Positions 35,881 through 45,588 of a DNA stretch of 64,000 nt are shown piece by piece; the first letter of the stretch is position 1, and the number at the start of each line of letters is the position of its first letter. Made by a program: the position numbers and the translations under genes. The notes under the pieces are model-generated. The model was given only the letters and a program-made list of their open reading frames with translations, did not search any database and was not told the DNA's origin. The stretch spans positions 1-64,000 of the forward strand of contig NZ_PCPB01000013.1 in the NCBI RefSeq assembly GCF_002979535.1, written 5' to 3'. The DNA comes from Brevundimonas sp. MYb52. Lineage in GTDB: Bacteria; Pseudomonadota; Alphaproteobacteria; Caulobacterales; Caulobacteraceae.

Positions 35881-36459
35881 TCAGGCGGCGTTTTCAACGG
35901 CCGTCGCCGGCGCGTGCGCGGGGTCGCCGGGGGCGGCCAGGACGTCGGTGATCTGACGCAGGACGTCGCGGGCGCGGCGGGCCAGGTGCAGGCTTTCCGG
36001 GGGGGCGTCGTCGGGGGCCTCGGACACGCTCTCGACCAGCTCGCGGGCCAGATCCATCAGATCGGGCGCGGCGGCGATCAGGCGGGACTGGAACTCGATG
36101 CGCTCGGGATCGCGGTCGTATTCGGCGCCCGGCACGCGCCAGCCGCCCCAGTCGGCCTTGTCGGTGACGACGACCGGGTAGGAGCCGGGGAAGGGATGGT
36201 GGGCGCAGTCGGCTGGTTCCTGCCACTTGTTGCGGGCGCGCAGCACGCGCCAGTCGCCCAGGACGGTGGCGGCGGCGTCCTCGGCCGGGAGTTGCAGCTC
36301 GGCGGCCTGGAACTCGCGGCCCAGACCGACCTCGTAGGTGATGCGGACCGGCTCGTCGAAGCCCTTGGCCCAGACAGGCAGGACCTTTTCGACCTGGGCC
36401 CAGGCGCCGACGCTTTCAACCCAGACCTTCTGGCCCTTCTGGAACTGCGCGCGCGCCAT
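35881..36459 (-). CDS. conserved hypothetical protein
   Basis: Cytoplasmic protein of 192 residues, with no signal peptide or membrane helix. It begins with a beta-rich domain (FQKGQKVWVESVGAWAQVEKVLP) like an SH3-type or KOW-like fold. A Trp-rich middle (DKADWGGWRVPGAEYDRDPERIEFQ) and a helical C terminus follow. The strong Trp and Pro conservation pattern suggests a real, conserved family, but it is not recognised. It lies 111 bases upstream of the PleC-like gene on the same strand. Confidence 0.75.
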   Translation of the reverse strand: MARAQFQKGQKVWVESVGAWAQVEKVLPVWAKGFDEPVRITYEVGLGREFQAAELQLPAEDAAATVLGDWRVLRARNKWQEPADCAHHPFPGSYPVVVTDKADWGGWRVPGAEYDRDPERIEFQSRLIAAAPDLMDLARELVESVSEAPDDAPPESLHLARRARDVLRQITDVLAAPGDPAHAPATAVENAA

Positions 36460-36548
36460 GCGGATTCTCCCCTGCGAAGGGCCAGCATGGCGCGACAGCC
36501 GTTATCGTCCGGTTCCGCGTCGTGGTTAGCGGGCGGTAAAGGCCGGGA

Positions 36549-36962
36549 TCAGGTGGGGCGCGAGATCTCTTCCAGGGCCTCGCCGGCGTAGCGTTCCTTG
36601 ACCCGCGTCGACAGGTCGCCCAGCGAGACCACGCCGACCAGGCGGCCGTCCTTGTCGACCACGGGCAGGCGGCGGACCTGGCGCGAACCCATCAGGTCCA
36701 AGGCGGCCTTCAGGTCGTCGTCGGCGCGGACGACCAGGGCGTCGCGGCTGAGGAATTCGACCACGCGCGCATTGGGGGCGGCGCCCGAGGCCACGGCGCG
36801 CACGGTGATGTCGCGGTCGGTGATGGCCCCGACCAGGTTTTCGCCGTCGGCCACGGGGATGAAGCCGAAATCGCCCGCCGCCATGCGGGCGGCGACTTCC
36901 TGCAGGGTGTCGTTGGGACGGGCCACCTGCACGTCCTTGCTCATCACGTCGCGGATTTTCAT
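36549..36962 (-). CDS. tandem CBS domain protein
   Basis: Protein of 137 residues consisting of two CBS domains: about 7-60 (DVMSKDVQVARPNDTLQEVAARM, then VGAITDRDITVRAV) and about 72-128 (SRDALVVRADDDLKAALDLM, then LVGVVSLGDLSTRV). Stand-alone CBS pairs bind adenosyl ligands and sense energy state. It diverges from the flavoprotein gene at 37.1 kb. Confidence 0.9.
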   Translation of the reverse strand: MKIRDVMSKDVQVARPNDTLQEVAARMAAGDFGFIPVADGENLVGAITDRDITVRAVASGAAPNARVVEFLSRDALVVRADDDLKAALDLMGSRQVRRLPVVDKDGRLVGVVSLGDLSTRVKERYAGEALEEISRPT

Positions 36963-37099
36963 GGGTCTCTCCCTTGCCGACCGTCTGTCAGGCTTGACGG
37001 TAGGAACCCGCGCAAGGGAGGCCGGTTCCGGACGGCTGATCCAGGGAACGGCGGTCGCGGCGGCTCGTTTGCCTGTGATCGCCGGCCGGAGACCCGCCC

Positions 37100-38188
37100 A
37101 TGACCGATGCCGCCAAGACGCCAGACCCGCGCCGGGGCATGCCCTCGCCGGAACTGAGCCGCGCCGAATTCACCGCCCGCTTCCTGAGCGCCTATCAGGA
37201 CCCGGCCTTTGACGCGGTGCGGGCGGCGCTGGATGAGGTCGCCGCCGTGGCCTGGGACGGCTACATCAAGGGCCGCAAGAGCCCGGTGACGCGCAAGGCC
37301 GGGCCGGGATATGCCGACCCCGACTATGATCTGTCGATCGACTGGATCGCGGCGCGGGCGGCGATCGAGGCGGCGCAGGCCCGGCACGATGACGCCAGGG
37401 GGCCGCTGCGCGCCCTGCTGGTCAATGGCTCGTCGCGATCCGAACACACCTGTCCCGGCGAGATGTCCAAGAGCTGGCGTCTGACCATGATCGCCGAAGA
37501 GGCGCTGAAGGCGGCGGGGATCGAGACGAACGTGCTGGATCTGGCGCGGCTGGCGTCGGAATACGGGCGAGAGATCCACCCCTGCAAGGCCTGCTTCTCG
37601 ACGGCGGCGGCCCTGTGTCACTGGCCGTGCAGTTGCTATCCCAACTATTCGCTGGGACAGGTCCACGACTGGATGAACGACATCTATCCGATGTGGGTCG
37701 AGGCGCATGGGATCTTCATCGTCACCCCGGTCAACTGGTATCAGACCTCCAGTTCGCTGAAGCTGATGATCGACCGGCTGGTCTGCGCCGACGGGGGCAA
37801 TCCCGATCCGACCCTGACGCACGGCAAGGACCCGAAGAAGGCCAAGGCGGTCGAACTGGCGGGCTGGGACTATCCGCGCCACCTGGCGGGGCGGACCTTC
37901 GCCGTGGTGGCGCACGGCGATGTCGAGGGGGCCGAGAACGTGCGCCGCTCGGTGGCCGACTGGCTGAAGTCGATGAAGCTGATCCCGGCGGGTCCCGACG
38001 CCGAGATCGACCGCTACATCGGCTATTTCGAGCCCTATGCTGTCAGTCACGACGCCCTGGACAAGGATCAGGACATCCAGGCCGAGGTCAGGATCGCCGC
38101 CGAGGAACTGGCGCGGGCGATGCAGGCCCGCCGCGACGGACGGCTGGCGTCCACCGACGAGGGGCTGGAAGGCCCGCGCCAGAAGTAG
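37100..38188 (+). CDS. flavodoxin-fold NAD(P)H oxidoreductase with Cys cluster
   Basis: Protein of 362 residues. An N-terminal helical extension (1-100) is followed by a flavodoxin/NADPH-dependent FMN reductase domain (ALLVNGSSRSEHTCPGEMS at about 112-130, FMN-phosphate loop). An insert at about 163-182, HPCKACFSTAAALCHWPCSC, has Cys spaced C-X2-C-X7-C-X3-C-X-C, compatible with an iron-sulfur centre as in iron-sulfur flavoproteins. NWYQTSSSLKLMIDRL binds FMN in the family. The electron donor and substrate are unknown. Confidence 0.82.
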   Translation: MTDAAKTPDPRRGMPSPELSRAEFTARFLSAYQDPAFDAVRAALDEVAAVAWDGYIKGRKSPVTRKAGPGYADPDYDLSIDWIAARAAIEAAQARHDDARGPLRALLVNGSSRSEHTCPGEMSKSWRLTMIAEEALKAAGIETNVLDLARLASEYGREIHPCKACFSTAAALCHWPCSCYPNYSLGQVHDWMNDIYPMWVEAHGIFIVTPVNWYQTSSSLKLMIDRLVCADGGNPDPTLTHGKDPKKAKAVELAGWDYPRHLAGRTFAVVAHGDVEGAENVRRSVADWLKSMKLIPAGPDAEIDRYIGYFEPYAVSHDALDKDQDIQAEVRIAAEELARAMQARRDGRLASTDEGLEGPRQK

Positions 38189-38204
38189 GCGCCTGAAACA
38201 GGCG

Positions 38205-40061
38205 TCATGGCGTGCGGCGCTCGGGCAGGGTCTGGGCGGCGCGGACCAGTTGCACGAACTCGGCGCGGTCGCCGTAGAGGTCGTCGCCGCGCGACCCTTG
38301 CGCCTGTTCGAGGATGGCCTCCCAGCCGTAGTCGGCGTTCATCCACGGATCGCCACGCAGTTTCTGGGCGAAGGCGGCGACGGCGATGGCCCAGCGCGTG
38401 GTCTCGGGCGGCTGGGCGCTGACACGACCGTCGGCGGGATTGGCCAGGACCTGCTGGATCAGGTCCGAGCGGGCGGCGCCGGGCTGCTTGTAGCGGATCT
38501 GGATGAAGCCGATCTCGCCGTTCGGATCACCGCCGCCGGTCGTGACGCGGTTGTCGGGGTAGCGCCGCTCAGGGATCTGCGTCGGGCCGCCGACGGGGGT
38601 GATTTCATAGAGGGCGGTGACGGAAGCGCCCGAGCCGACCTCGCCGGCGTCGATGGCGTCGTTGTTGAAGTCTTCCTCGTTCAACAGGCGGGTTTCGTAG
38701 CCGATCAGCCGCCATTCGGCGACGCGGGCGGGATTGAACTCGACCTGGATCTTCACGTCGTCGGCGATGGGGAAGGCGCCCTTGTCGAACTGGGGGCCGA
38801 ACAGGCGGCGGGCTTCGTTCAGGTCGCTGACATAGCCCGCGGTCCCGTTGCCGGCCTGGGCGATGGCCTGCATCCGGGCGTCCTGATAATTGCCGCGCCC
38901 GAAGCCATAGACCGACAGATAGATGCCCGTCTTGCGCTTGTCGGCGACGTAGTCCTCCAGCCGCTTGTCGTCGGTGACGCCGACGTTGAAGTCGCCGTCG
39001 GTGAACATCAGGATACGGTTGACCTTGTTGCGGCCGAAGCTGGCCTGGGCCTGGTCATAGGCGTTGGTCATGCCGGTGGCGCCCGCCGTCCCGCCCGAGG
39101 CGCGCAGGGAGGCGACGGCGCAGCGCAGCTTCAGCTTTTCGTTGCCTGAGGTGGGGGCCAGGGTCGTGCCGGCGCCCTCGGCGTAATAGGCCACGGCGAC
39201 GCGGTCCTGGGGCCGCAGGCGGTCGATGACCAGGTTCATCGACTGCTTGGCCAGTTCCAGCTTGTCGGGGCTGTTCATCGAACCGGAGACGTCGACGAGG
39301 AAGGTCAGGTTCAGCGGACGGCGCTGGGCCTCGGGTAGTTCATAGCCCTGAAGCCCGACATGGACGATCTGGCGCCCCGGCGCCCAGGGCGAGGCGGCGA
39401 CGGCGGTGGTGACGGCGAAGGGCCGCGCCGCCGAGGTTGGGCGGGCGTAGCCGTAGTCGAAGTAGTTGATCATCTCCTCGACCCGCACGGCGTCGCGCGG
39501 CGGGGCGCTGCCGTTGTCGATGAAGCGGCGGACATTGGCGTAGGCGGCGGTGTCCACATCGATGGAGAAGGTGGAGACGGGCTGTTCCGCCGTGCGCTTG
39601 ATCGGGTTGGGCGTGGCGTCGGGATAGCGTTCGGTGTCGGCGGGCGCAGGCGGGACCGGCGCGCCGGGCGTGCGGCCGATGCGCGACCCGCTGACCGTCA
39701 CTTCGTTGAGCATTGAACCCGGCGGCGGCGGCGGCGGAGGAGGAGGAGGAGGAGGTGCGCCGATTGGCAGCGGCGGTCCGGGGGCGATGACCGGCGGGCC
39801 GCTGTATTGGACCCGATCCTCCTTCTTTGTCGGCGCGATCGGCACGGCGACAGGCGGCGGGGGACGGCGCGTGATCGGCGGAGCAGGCGGTGTCAGATGG
39901 AAGCCGAACTCACGACAGGCGGCGTCAGTGGGCGTTCCGTCTCTCACAAGCGGTGGGACGGGTGCAGCCAGGACCGGGGCCGGGGCGGCGGTCATCAGGG
40001 CGGCGACGGCGGCCAGGGTCGTGTTCGCCAGGCGCCGTGGGGGCGGGTTGCGGTTGGGCAT
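38205..40061 (-). CDS. von Willebrand factor A domain protein, YfbK-like
   Basis: Exported protein of 618 residues. The signal-type N terminus (RRLANTTLAAVAALMTAAPAPVLAA) is followed by a Pro-rich region with a run of 12 prolines. A short ENEVTVSGSRI-like segment (LNEVTVSGSRIGRTPGAP), as found in TonB receptor plugs, comes next. Then a YfbK N-terminal domain (FSIDVDTAAYANVRRFIDNG) and a VWA domain with MIDAS DVSGSM (about 263-268) and a DUF3520-like C terminus follow. GGAGGAG lies ahead of the chosen ATG. The role in the envelope is unknown. Confidence 0.85.
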   Translation of the reverse strand: MPNRNPPPRRLANTTLAAVAALMTAAPAPVLAAPVPPLVRDGTPTDAACREFGFHLTPPAPPITRRPPPPVAVPIAPTKKEDRVQYSGPPVIAPGPPLPIGAPPPPPPPPPPPPGSMLNEVTVSGSRIGRTPGAPVPPAPADTERYPDATPNPIKRTAEQPVSTFSIDVDTAAYANVRRFIDNGSAPPRDAVRVEEMINYFDYGYARPTSAARPFAVTTAVAASPWAPGRQIVHVGLQGYELPEAQRRPLNLTFLVDVSGSMNSPDKLELAKQSMNLVIDRLRPQDRVAVAYYAEGAGTTLAPTSGNEKLKLRCAVASLRASGGTAGATGMTNAYDQAQASFGRNKVNRILMFTDGDFNVGVTDDKRLEDYVADKRKTGIYLSVYGFGRGNYQDARMQAIAQAGNGTAGYVSDLNEARRLFGPQFDKGAFPIADDVKIQVEFNPARVAEWRLIGYETRLLNEEDFNNDAIDAGEVGSGASVTALYEITPVGGPTQIPERRYPDNRVTTGGGDPNGEIGFIQIRYKQPGAARSDLIQQVLANPADGRVSAQPPETTRWAIAVAAFAQKLRGDPWMNADYGWEAILEQAQGSRGDDLYGDRAEFVQLVRAAQTLPERRTP

Positions 40062-40239
40062 CAATGTCTCCTCCATCCCTGTCTCGCTTAGTAGGATGAC
40101 GATGTTCGGCGGAACTGTGGCGATTATTTCGCGCTGATAGGAGGGGGCGGCGAGTGTGGCGCGGGCGCCTCGGGCGCATGACCCCTCGCAATCGCGACGC
40201 TTCGCCCCCACAATGAAGGCTCAAACTGAAGGGTGAGCG

Positions 40240-42105
40240 ATGGCCGACGCGGCGACGGGACTGGATCTGGGGCATGTGGCCGCTCTGCTGGCGGCGGGGG
40301 TCGTGGCGGTGCCGATCTTCCGCAAATTGGGGTTGGGCTCGGTGCTGGGCTATCTGGCGGCGGGCGTGGCTATCGGGCCGTTCGGCCTGGCCCTGTTCCA
40401 CGAGCCGGAGACCATCCTGCACGTCGCCGAGTTCGGCGTGGTCATCTTCCTGTTCATCATTGGTCTGGAGATGCGGCCCAAGCGTCTGTGGGGCATGAGG
40501 AACGAGATCTTCGGTCTGGGCGCGGCCCAGGTCGGGCTGGCGGGACTGGCCCTGACCCTGGTCGCCATGATGGCCGGGGTGTCGGCGCCGGTGGCCTTTG
40601 TCGGGGCCATGGGCTTCGTCATGTCCTCGACCGCCGTCATCGTGCAGATGCTGGAGGAGCGCGGCGATCTGCCGACGCCGGGCGGCCAGAGGGCCGTGTC
40701 CATCCTGCTGTTCGAGGATCTGGCCATTGTGCCCCTTTTGGCCATCGTCGCCCTGCTGGGGGCCTCGATGGGCCAGTCGGCGGAAAGCACGACGCCGCTG
40801 TGGCAGTCGATCGGCCTGGCCCTGGCGGCTCTGGCGGGGGTGCTGGTCGTCGGTATCTACGCCATCAATCCGGTGTTCCGCTTCCTGGCCCGCAACGGCG
40901 GGCGCGAGGTAATGACCGCCGCCGCCCTGCTGGTGGTGGCGGGCACGGCCTGGATCATGGACGGGGTCGGCCTGTCGATGGCCATGGGCGCCTTTCTGGC
41001 CGGGGTCCTGCTGTCGGACTCGACCTTCCGGCATCAGCTGGAAGCCGACGTCGAGCCGTTCCGCGCCATCCTGCTGGGGCTCTTCTTCCTGTCGGTGGGC
41101 ATGGCCCTGGACATCGGCGTGGTCATCAATGACTGGCGTGTGGTCCTGGCCGGTCTGGCCGCCTTCATGGTGGTCAAGGCCCTGGTCATCTATGTGGTCG
41201 CCCGCCTGTTCAAGGCGCGCCATCATGAGGCGATCGAGCGGGCGGCCCTGTTCGCGCAAGGCGGCGAGTTCGCCTTTGTCCTCTATAGCGCCGCCGCCAC
41301 GGCGGGGGTAATCGACGCCCAGGCCAGCGCGGCCCTGACGGCCATCGTCATCCTGTCCATGGCCCTGACGCCGCTGACCACCCTGGCGCTGAAGCGTTTC
41401 CTGCCCAAGGAGGCGGGGCTGTCGCCAGAAGACGCCGAGGGGGTGGACGCCGCCGATGGCCTGCGCGGTCAGGTGCTGATCATCGGCTTCGGCCGCTTCG
41501 CCCAGGTGGTGTCGCAGCCCCTGCTGGCGCGCGACGTGGACGTGTCGATCATCGAGAACGACGTGGAGATGATCCAGGCCGCCGGCAATTTCGGCTTCAA
41601 GGTCTATTATGGCGACGGCACGCGTCTGGACACGCTCAGGGCCTCGGGCGCGGGCAAGGCCGAGGCGGTGCTGGTCTGCGTCGACAAGCCGGAGGCCGCC
41701 GACAAGATCGTGCAACTGGTCAAGTCCGAGTTCCCCGGCGTGAAGCTGTTTGTGCGCGCCTTTGACCGTGGGCACTCGCTGCGCCTGATCCAGGCGGGGG
41801 TCGATTATCAGGTGCGCGAGACCTTTGAATCCGCGCTGAAATTCGGCCAGGCCGTGCTGGAGGAACTGGGTCTGCCCGAGGACGAGGCCGCCGACGTCAT
41901 CGCCGATGTGCGCCGTCGCGACGAGGCGCGTCTGGATCTGGACCTGACCGGCGGGCTGAAGGCCGGAGCGGCCCTGATGCGGGGCAATATGCCGACGCCG
42001 CAGCCGACGCCCTATATCAAGCCGCACCGCGAGGGCCGTCTGGTCAACGAGGACGAGGCCCCGCCCGAAGCCGTCATCGAACCGGCGGGGCAGAAGGCGG
42101 ACTGA
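40240..42105 (+). CDS. CPA2 monovalent cation:proton antiporter, KefB/KefC-like
   Basis: Protein of 621 residues: twelve or thirteen membrane helices (about 8-380) of the Na+/H+ exchanger domain, then a TrkA-N/RCK nucleotide-binding domain (about 408-525) with GQVLIIGFGRFAQVV. The pattern fits glutathione- or pH-regulated potassium efflux systems, though the regulatory KefF partner is not adjacent. It is 6 bases upstream of pncB on the same strand. Confidence 0.92.
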   Translation: MADAATGLDLGHVAALLAAGVVAVPIFRKLGLGSVLGYLAAGVAIGPFGLALFHEPETILHVAEFGVVIFLFIIGLEMRPKRLWGMRNEIFGLGAAQVGLAGLALTLVAMMAGVSAPVAFVGAMGFVMSSTAVIVQMLEERGDLPTPGGQRAVSILLFEDLAIVPLLAIVALLGASMGQSAESTTPLWQSIGLALAALAGVLVVGIYAINPVFRFLARNGGREVMTAAALLVVAGTAWIMDGVGLSMAMGAFLAGVLLSDSTFRHQLEADVEPFRAILLGLFFLSVGMALDIGVVINDWRVVLAGLAAFMVVKALVIYVVARLFKARHHEAIERAALFAQGGEFAFVLYSAAATAGVIDAQASAALTAIVILSMALTPLTTLALKRFLPKEAGLSPEDAEGVDAADGLRGQVLIIGFGRFAQVVSQPLLARDVDVSIIENDVEMIQAAGNFGFKVYYGDGTRLDTLRASGAGKAEAVLVCVDKPEAADKIVQLVKSEFPGVKLFVRAFDRGHSLRLIQAGVDYQVRETFESALKFGQAVLEELGLPEDEAADVIADVRRRDEARLDLDLTGGLKAGAALMRGNMPTPQPTPYIKPHREGRLVNEDEAPPEAVIEPAGQKAD

Positions 42106-42111
42106 CCGGGC

Positions 42112-43422
42112 ATGGCGAGCGTCGATCTGGCCAAGCGGGCCTATGACCACGGCTGGCGGCTGGACCCCATTGTTCGCAGCCTGCTGGACACCGACTTCTA
42201 CAAGCTGCTGATGCTGCAGTTGATCTGGCGCCGGCATCGCGAGGTGCCGGTGACCTTCAGCGTCATCAACCGCACCACCAGCGTCCGCCTGGCCGAGGAG
42301 GTGGATGAGGCGGAACTGCGGGCGCAACTGGATCATGCGCGGACCCTGCGGTTTTCCAACCGCGAGCTGATCTGGCTGGGCGGCAACACCTTTTACGGGG
42401 TGAAGTCGATCTTCAAGCCGGACTTCCTAGCCTGGCTGGCGGACTATCGCCTGCCGGAATACGACCTGTCACGCGGAGCGGACGGGCAGTTCCGGCTGGA
42501 GTTTTCAGGGTCCTGGGCCGAGGTCACTCTGTGGGAAATCCCGGCGCTGTCGATCCTCAATGAGCTGCGCAGCCGTCGGGCGCTGCGGCGGCTTGGGCGG
42601 TTCGAGCTGGACGTCCTCTATGCCCGCGCCAAGACCAAGCTGTGGGGCAAGGTCGAGCGGCTGCGCCGGCTGGAGCCGCTGTCGATCTCGGACTTCGGCA
42701 CGCGGCGACGTCACGGCTTCCTGTGGCAGGGCTGGTGCGTCGAGGCGCTGAAAGAGGGGCTGGGGTCAGCCTTCATCGGCACCTCCAATGTCCTGCTGGC
42801 CATGAACAATGATCTGGAGGCGGTCGGCACCAATGGGCATGAACTGCCCATGGTGTTGGCGGCCCTGGCGGGGGACGACGACGCGGCCTTGCGGGCCGCC
42901 CCCTATCAGGTGCTGGAGGAGTGGCGGGCGACCTATGACGGCAATCTGCTGATCGCCCTGCCGGACGCCTTCGGGACGCGGGCCTTTCTGGCCGATGCGC
43001 CGCACTGGCTGGCCGACTGGAAGGGGTTCCGGCCCGATTCCGCGCCGCCGATCGCGGGCGGCGAGGAGATCCTGGCCTGGTGGGCGTCGCAGGGCCGTGA
43101 TCCGCGCGAGCGGCTGCTGGTCTTCGCCGACGGCATGGACGTGGATACGATCGAGGCGACCCACGCCCACTTCAAGGGGCGGGTGCGGACCAGCTTCGGC
43201 TGGGGCACCAATCTGACCAACGACTTCCGCGACTGCGCGCCCGCGCCCATGCCGGAACTGACGCCCATCTCCCTGGTCTGCAAGGTGACACGGGCGGGCG
43301 GGCGTTCGGCGGTCAAGCTGTCGGACAATGTCGAGAAGGCCACCGGCGACCGGGCCGAGATCGAGCGCTATCTGCGGGTCTTTGGCGAGGCGGGGCGGGG
43401 GCGACAGGCGGTCACGGTCTGA
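42112..43422 (+). CDS. pncB: nicotinate phosphoribosyltransferase
   Basis: Enzyme of 436 residues that joins nicotinate to PRPP in NAD salvage. The N-terminal [16 protein letters not shown] matches the family start, with the phosphorylated His in the RRHGFLWQG region near residue 204. Central [10 protein letters not shown] and C-terminal [14 protein letters not shown] motifs bind substrates. It shares the strand and a 6-base gap with the antiporter. Confidence 0.95.
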   Translation: MASVDLAKRAYDHGWRLDPIVRSLLDTDFYKLLMLQLIWRRHREVPVTFSVINRTTSVRLAEEVDEAELRAQLDHARTLRFSNRELIWLGGNTFYGVKSIFKPDFLAWLADYRLPEYDLSRGADGQFRLEFSGSWAEVTLWEIPALSILNELRSRRALRRLGRFELDVLYARAKTKLWGKVERLRRLEPLSISDFGTRRRHGFLWQGWCVEALKEGLGSAFIGTSNVLLAMNNDLEAVGTNGHELPMVLAALAGDDDAALRAAPYQVLEEWRATYDGNLLIALPDAFGTRAFLADAPHWLADWKGFRPDSAPPIAGGEEILAWWASQGRDPRERLLVFADGMDVDTIEATHAHFKGRVRTSFGWGTNLTNDFRDCAPAPMPELTPISLVCKVTRAGGRSAVKLSDNVEKATGDRAEIERYLRVFGEAGRGRQAVTV

Positions 43423-43509
43423 GGGAACCGCCAAGCTTGGTGAGGCATTTCGCTGAAGGCGGCGGTCGGCGTCGTCTCAACCCAGCTTCAGCCTAGCAGG
43501 ATGCGCGTC

Positions 43510-44082
43510 ATGACCACCTATAACGTCGGCTATATCGTCGGTTCGCTGTCGAAGAATTCGATCAACCGCAAGCTGGCCAAGGCCCTGATCAAGCTGGCGC
43601 CCGCGAAGCTGAAATTCCACGAGGTCTCGTTTGCGGACCTGCCCCTCTATTCCTACGACTACGACGCCGATTTCCCCGAGGTCGCGACCCGGTTCAAGGC
43701 GGACCTGAAGCGCTCGGACGCCATCCTGATCGTCACGCCGGAATACAATCGTTCCATCCCCGGCGGGCTGAAGAACGCCATCGACTGGGCCAGCCGCCCC
43801 TATGGCACCAACAGTTTCGCGCGCAAGGCGACGGCGGTGATCGGCACATCGCCCGGCGCCATTGGCACGGCGGTGGCGCAGCAGAGCCTGCGCAGCGTCC
43901 TGGGCTTCCTGCAGGCACCGCAGATGAACGCGCCCGAGGCCTATATCCAGTTCAAGCCGGGCCTGATCACCGACGACGGCGAGGTGACCGTGCCGGAGAC
44001 CGAGCAGTTCCTGCGCGACTATATGGAAGAGTTCCATCAGTTCATGGCGCGGGTGCTGACGGTCTTGCCGCGCGACGCCTGA
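43510..44082 (+). CDS. NADPH-dependent FMN reductase
   Basis: Protein of 190 residues, flavodoxin-like fold. GSLSKNSINRKLAKAL binds the FMN phosphate and PEYNRSIPGGLKNAIDWAS is the family signature; the fold ends with the usual C-terminal helix. The frame is open to an ATG at 43501, but AGG immediately abuts that codon, while ATG 43510 has AGG at the correct distance and is chosen. Such enzymes reduce quinones, chromate or azo compounds. It precedes a photolyase gene, which uses flavin as cofactor. Confidence 0.9.
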   Translation: MTTYNVGYIVGSLSKNSINRKLAKALIKLAPAKLKFHEVSFADLPLYSYDYDADFPEVATRFKADLKRSDAILIVTPEYNRSIPGGLKNAIDWASRPYGTNSFARKATAVIGTSPGAIGTAVAQQSLRSVLGFLQAPQMNAPEAYIQFKPGLITDDGEVTVPETEQFLRDYMEEFHQFMARVLTVLPRDA

Positions 44083-44136
44083 TCCATCAGGGAAGCGGGG
44101 CCGTATTCAGGGTTTCGCCCACGTCAGGACCGCCGC

Positions 44137-45588
44137 TTGCCCGCTTCCCCGCCCGTCATCCTGTGGTTCCGCCGCGACCTGCGGCTGGCCGACAACCCGG
44201 CCCTGCATCACGCCCTGGCGACGGGGCGGGCGGTGCTGCCGGTCTATGTTCGGGACGAGCGGCTGGAGGGGCGGGCCATCGGCGCCGCCTCGCGCTGGTG
44301 GCTGGACAAGAGCCTGCGGGCGCTGGATGCGGACCTGAGGGGGCGGGGCGGACGACTGATCCTGCGCAGTGGCGACGCGGAGGCGCAGTTGCATCGCCTG
44401 ATCGCTGAGACCGGCGCGGATCGGGTCTTCATGAACCGCCTGTTCGAGCCCGAGGCCTTCGCCCGCGACGCCGACATCGCCCATGGGCTGAAGGCCGAGG
44501 GCGTCGCGTGCCGGGGCTTCAACGCCAGCCTGATGGCCCGACCGGGGGCGGTGCTGAACGGCTCGGGCCAGGCCTACAAGGTGTTCACGTCGTTTCTGAA
44601 GGCCCTGCTGACGGTGGCTGAGGCGCCCGCCGGGCTGGATGCGCCCGAGGCCATAGCGGTTCCGGACAGCGTGGCGAGCGAGGCGGTCGAGGACTGGGGC
44701 CTGCATCCGACGCGGCCCGACTGGTCCACCGGCTTTGTCGCGACGCCGGGCGAGGCGGGGGCGAGGGCGGCGCTGGCGGCCTTTGTCGCGGGCGGGCTGA
44801 AGACCTACGCCACCGACCGCGACCGGCCGGATCGGGCCGGGACCAGCGGTCTGGCGGCGCACCTGCACTGGGGCGAGATCGGGCCGTGGCGGGCTATCCA
44901 GACTGTGCGAGCGGCGGCGGCAGAGGGCCGGGTTCCGGCGGGAGAGACGGAGAAGTTCGTCGCCGAGATCGGCTGGCGTGAGTTCTCGGCCCATCTGCTG
45001 CACCACTTCCCCTACCTGCCCGAGCGGGCCTTCCGGCCCGAGTATGACGCCATGCCTTGGCGGGACGATGCCGAGGGTCTGGCGGCGTGGAAGGCGGGGC
45101 GGACGGGCTATCCCCTGGTGGACGCCGGGATGCGCCAGCTGTGGGCGACGGGGACCATGCACAATCGGGTGCGGATGGTGGTCGCCTCCTTCTTGGTCAA
45201 GCACCTGCTGATCGACTGGCGCGAGGGCGAGGCCTGGTTCTGGGACTGCCTGACCGACGCCGATCTGGCCAGTAATGTGCAGAACTGGCAGTGGGTTGCG
45301 GGATCGGGCGCCGACGCCGCCCCCTATTTCCGCGTCTTCAATCCGACAGCCCAGGGCGAGAAGTTCGATCCGCAGGGGCGCTATGTGCGGCGCTGGGTTC
45401 CCGAGGTGGCGCGGCTGCCGGACCGCTGGCTGCACGCGCCGTGGACGGCGCCGCCCATGGTGCTGACCGAAGCGGGGGTGAGGCTGGGCGTGACCTATCC
45501 CCGGCCCATCGTGGATCATGTCGAGGGACGCGAGCGGGCGCTGGCGGCGCTGAAGACGGTCAGCGCCAGTCGCGGCGAAAGCGACTAG
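44137..45588 (+). CDS. phr: deoxyribodipyrimidine photolyase
   Basis: Protein of 483 residues repairing UV-induced pyrimidine dimers with blue light. An N-terminal Rossmann-like antenna domain (VILWFRRDLRLADNPAL) is followed by the FAD domain with TGYPLVDAGMRQLWATGTMHN and the signature DADLASNVQNWQWVAGSG (about 377-394). Trp residues for electron transfer are present. The start is a TTG (44137) with no ATG close by. The end overlaps the converging methyltransferase gene by 4 bases. Confidence 0.95.
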   Translation: MPASPPVILWFRRDLRLADNPALHHALATGRAVLPVYVRDERLEGRAIGAASRWWLDKSLRALDADLRGRGGRLILRSGDAEAQLHRLIAETGADRVFMNRLFEPEAFARDADIAHGLKAEGVACRGFNASLMARPGAVLNGSGQAYKVFTSFLKALLTVAEAPAGLDAPEAIAVPDSVASEAVEDWGLHPTRPDWSTGFVATPGEAGARAALAAFVAGGLKTYATDRDRPDRAGTSGLAAHLHWGEIGPWRAIQTVRAAAAEGRVPAGETEKFVAEIGWREFSAHLLHHFPYLPERAFRPEYDAMPWRDDAEGLAAWKAGRTGYPLVDAGMRQLWATGTMHNRVRMVVASFLVKHLLIDWREGEAWFWDCLTDADLASNVQNWQWVAGSGADAAPYFRVFNPTAQGEKFDPQGRYVRRWVPEVARLPDRWLHAPWTAPPMVLTEAGVRLGVTYPRPIVDHVEGRERALAALKTVSASRGESD

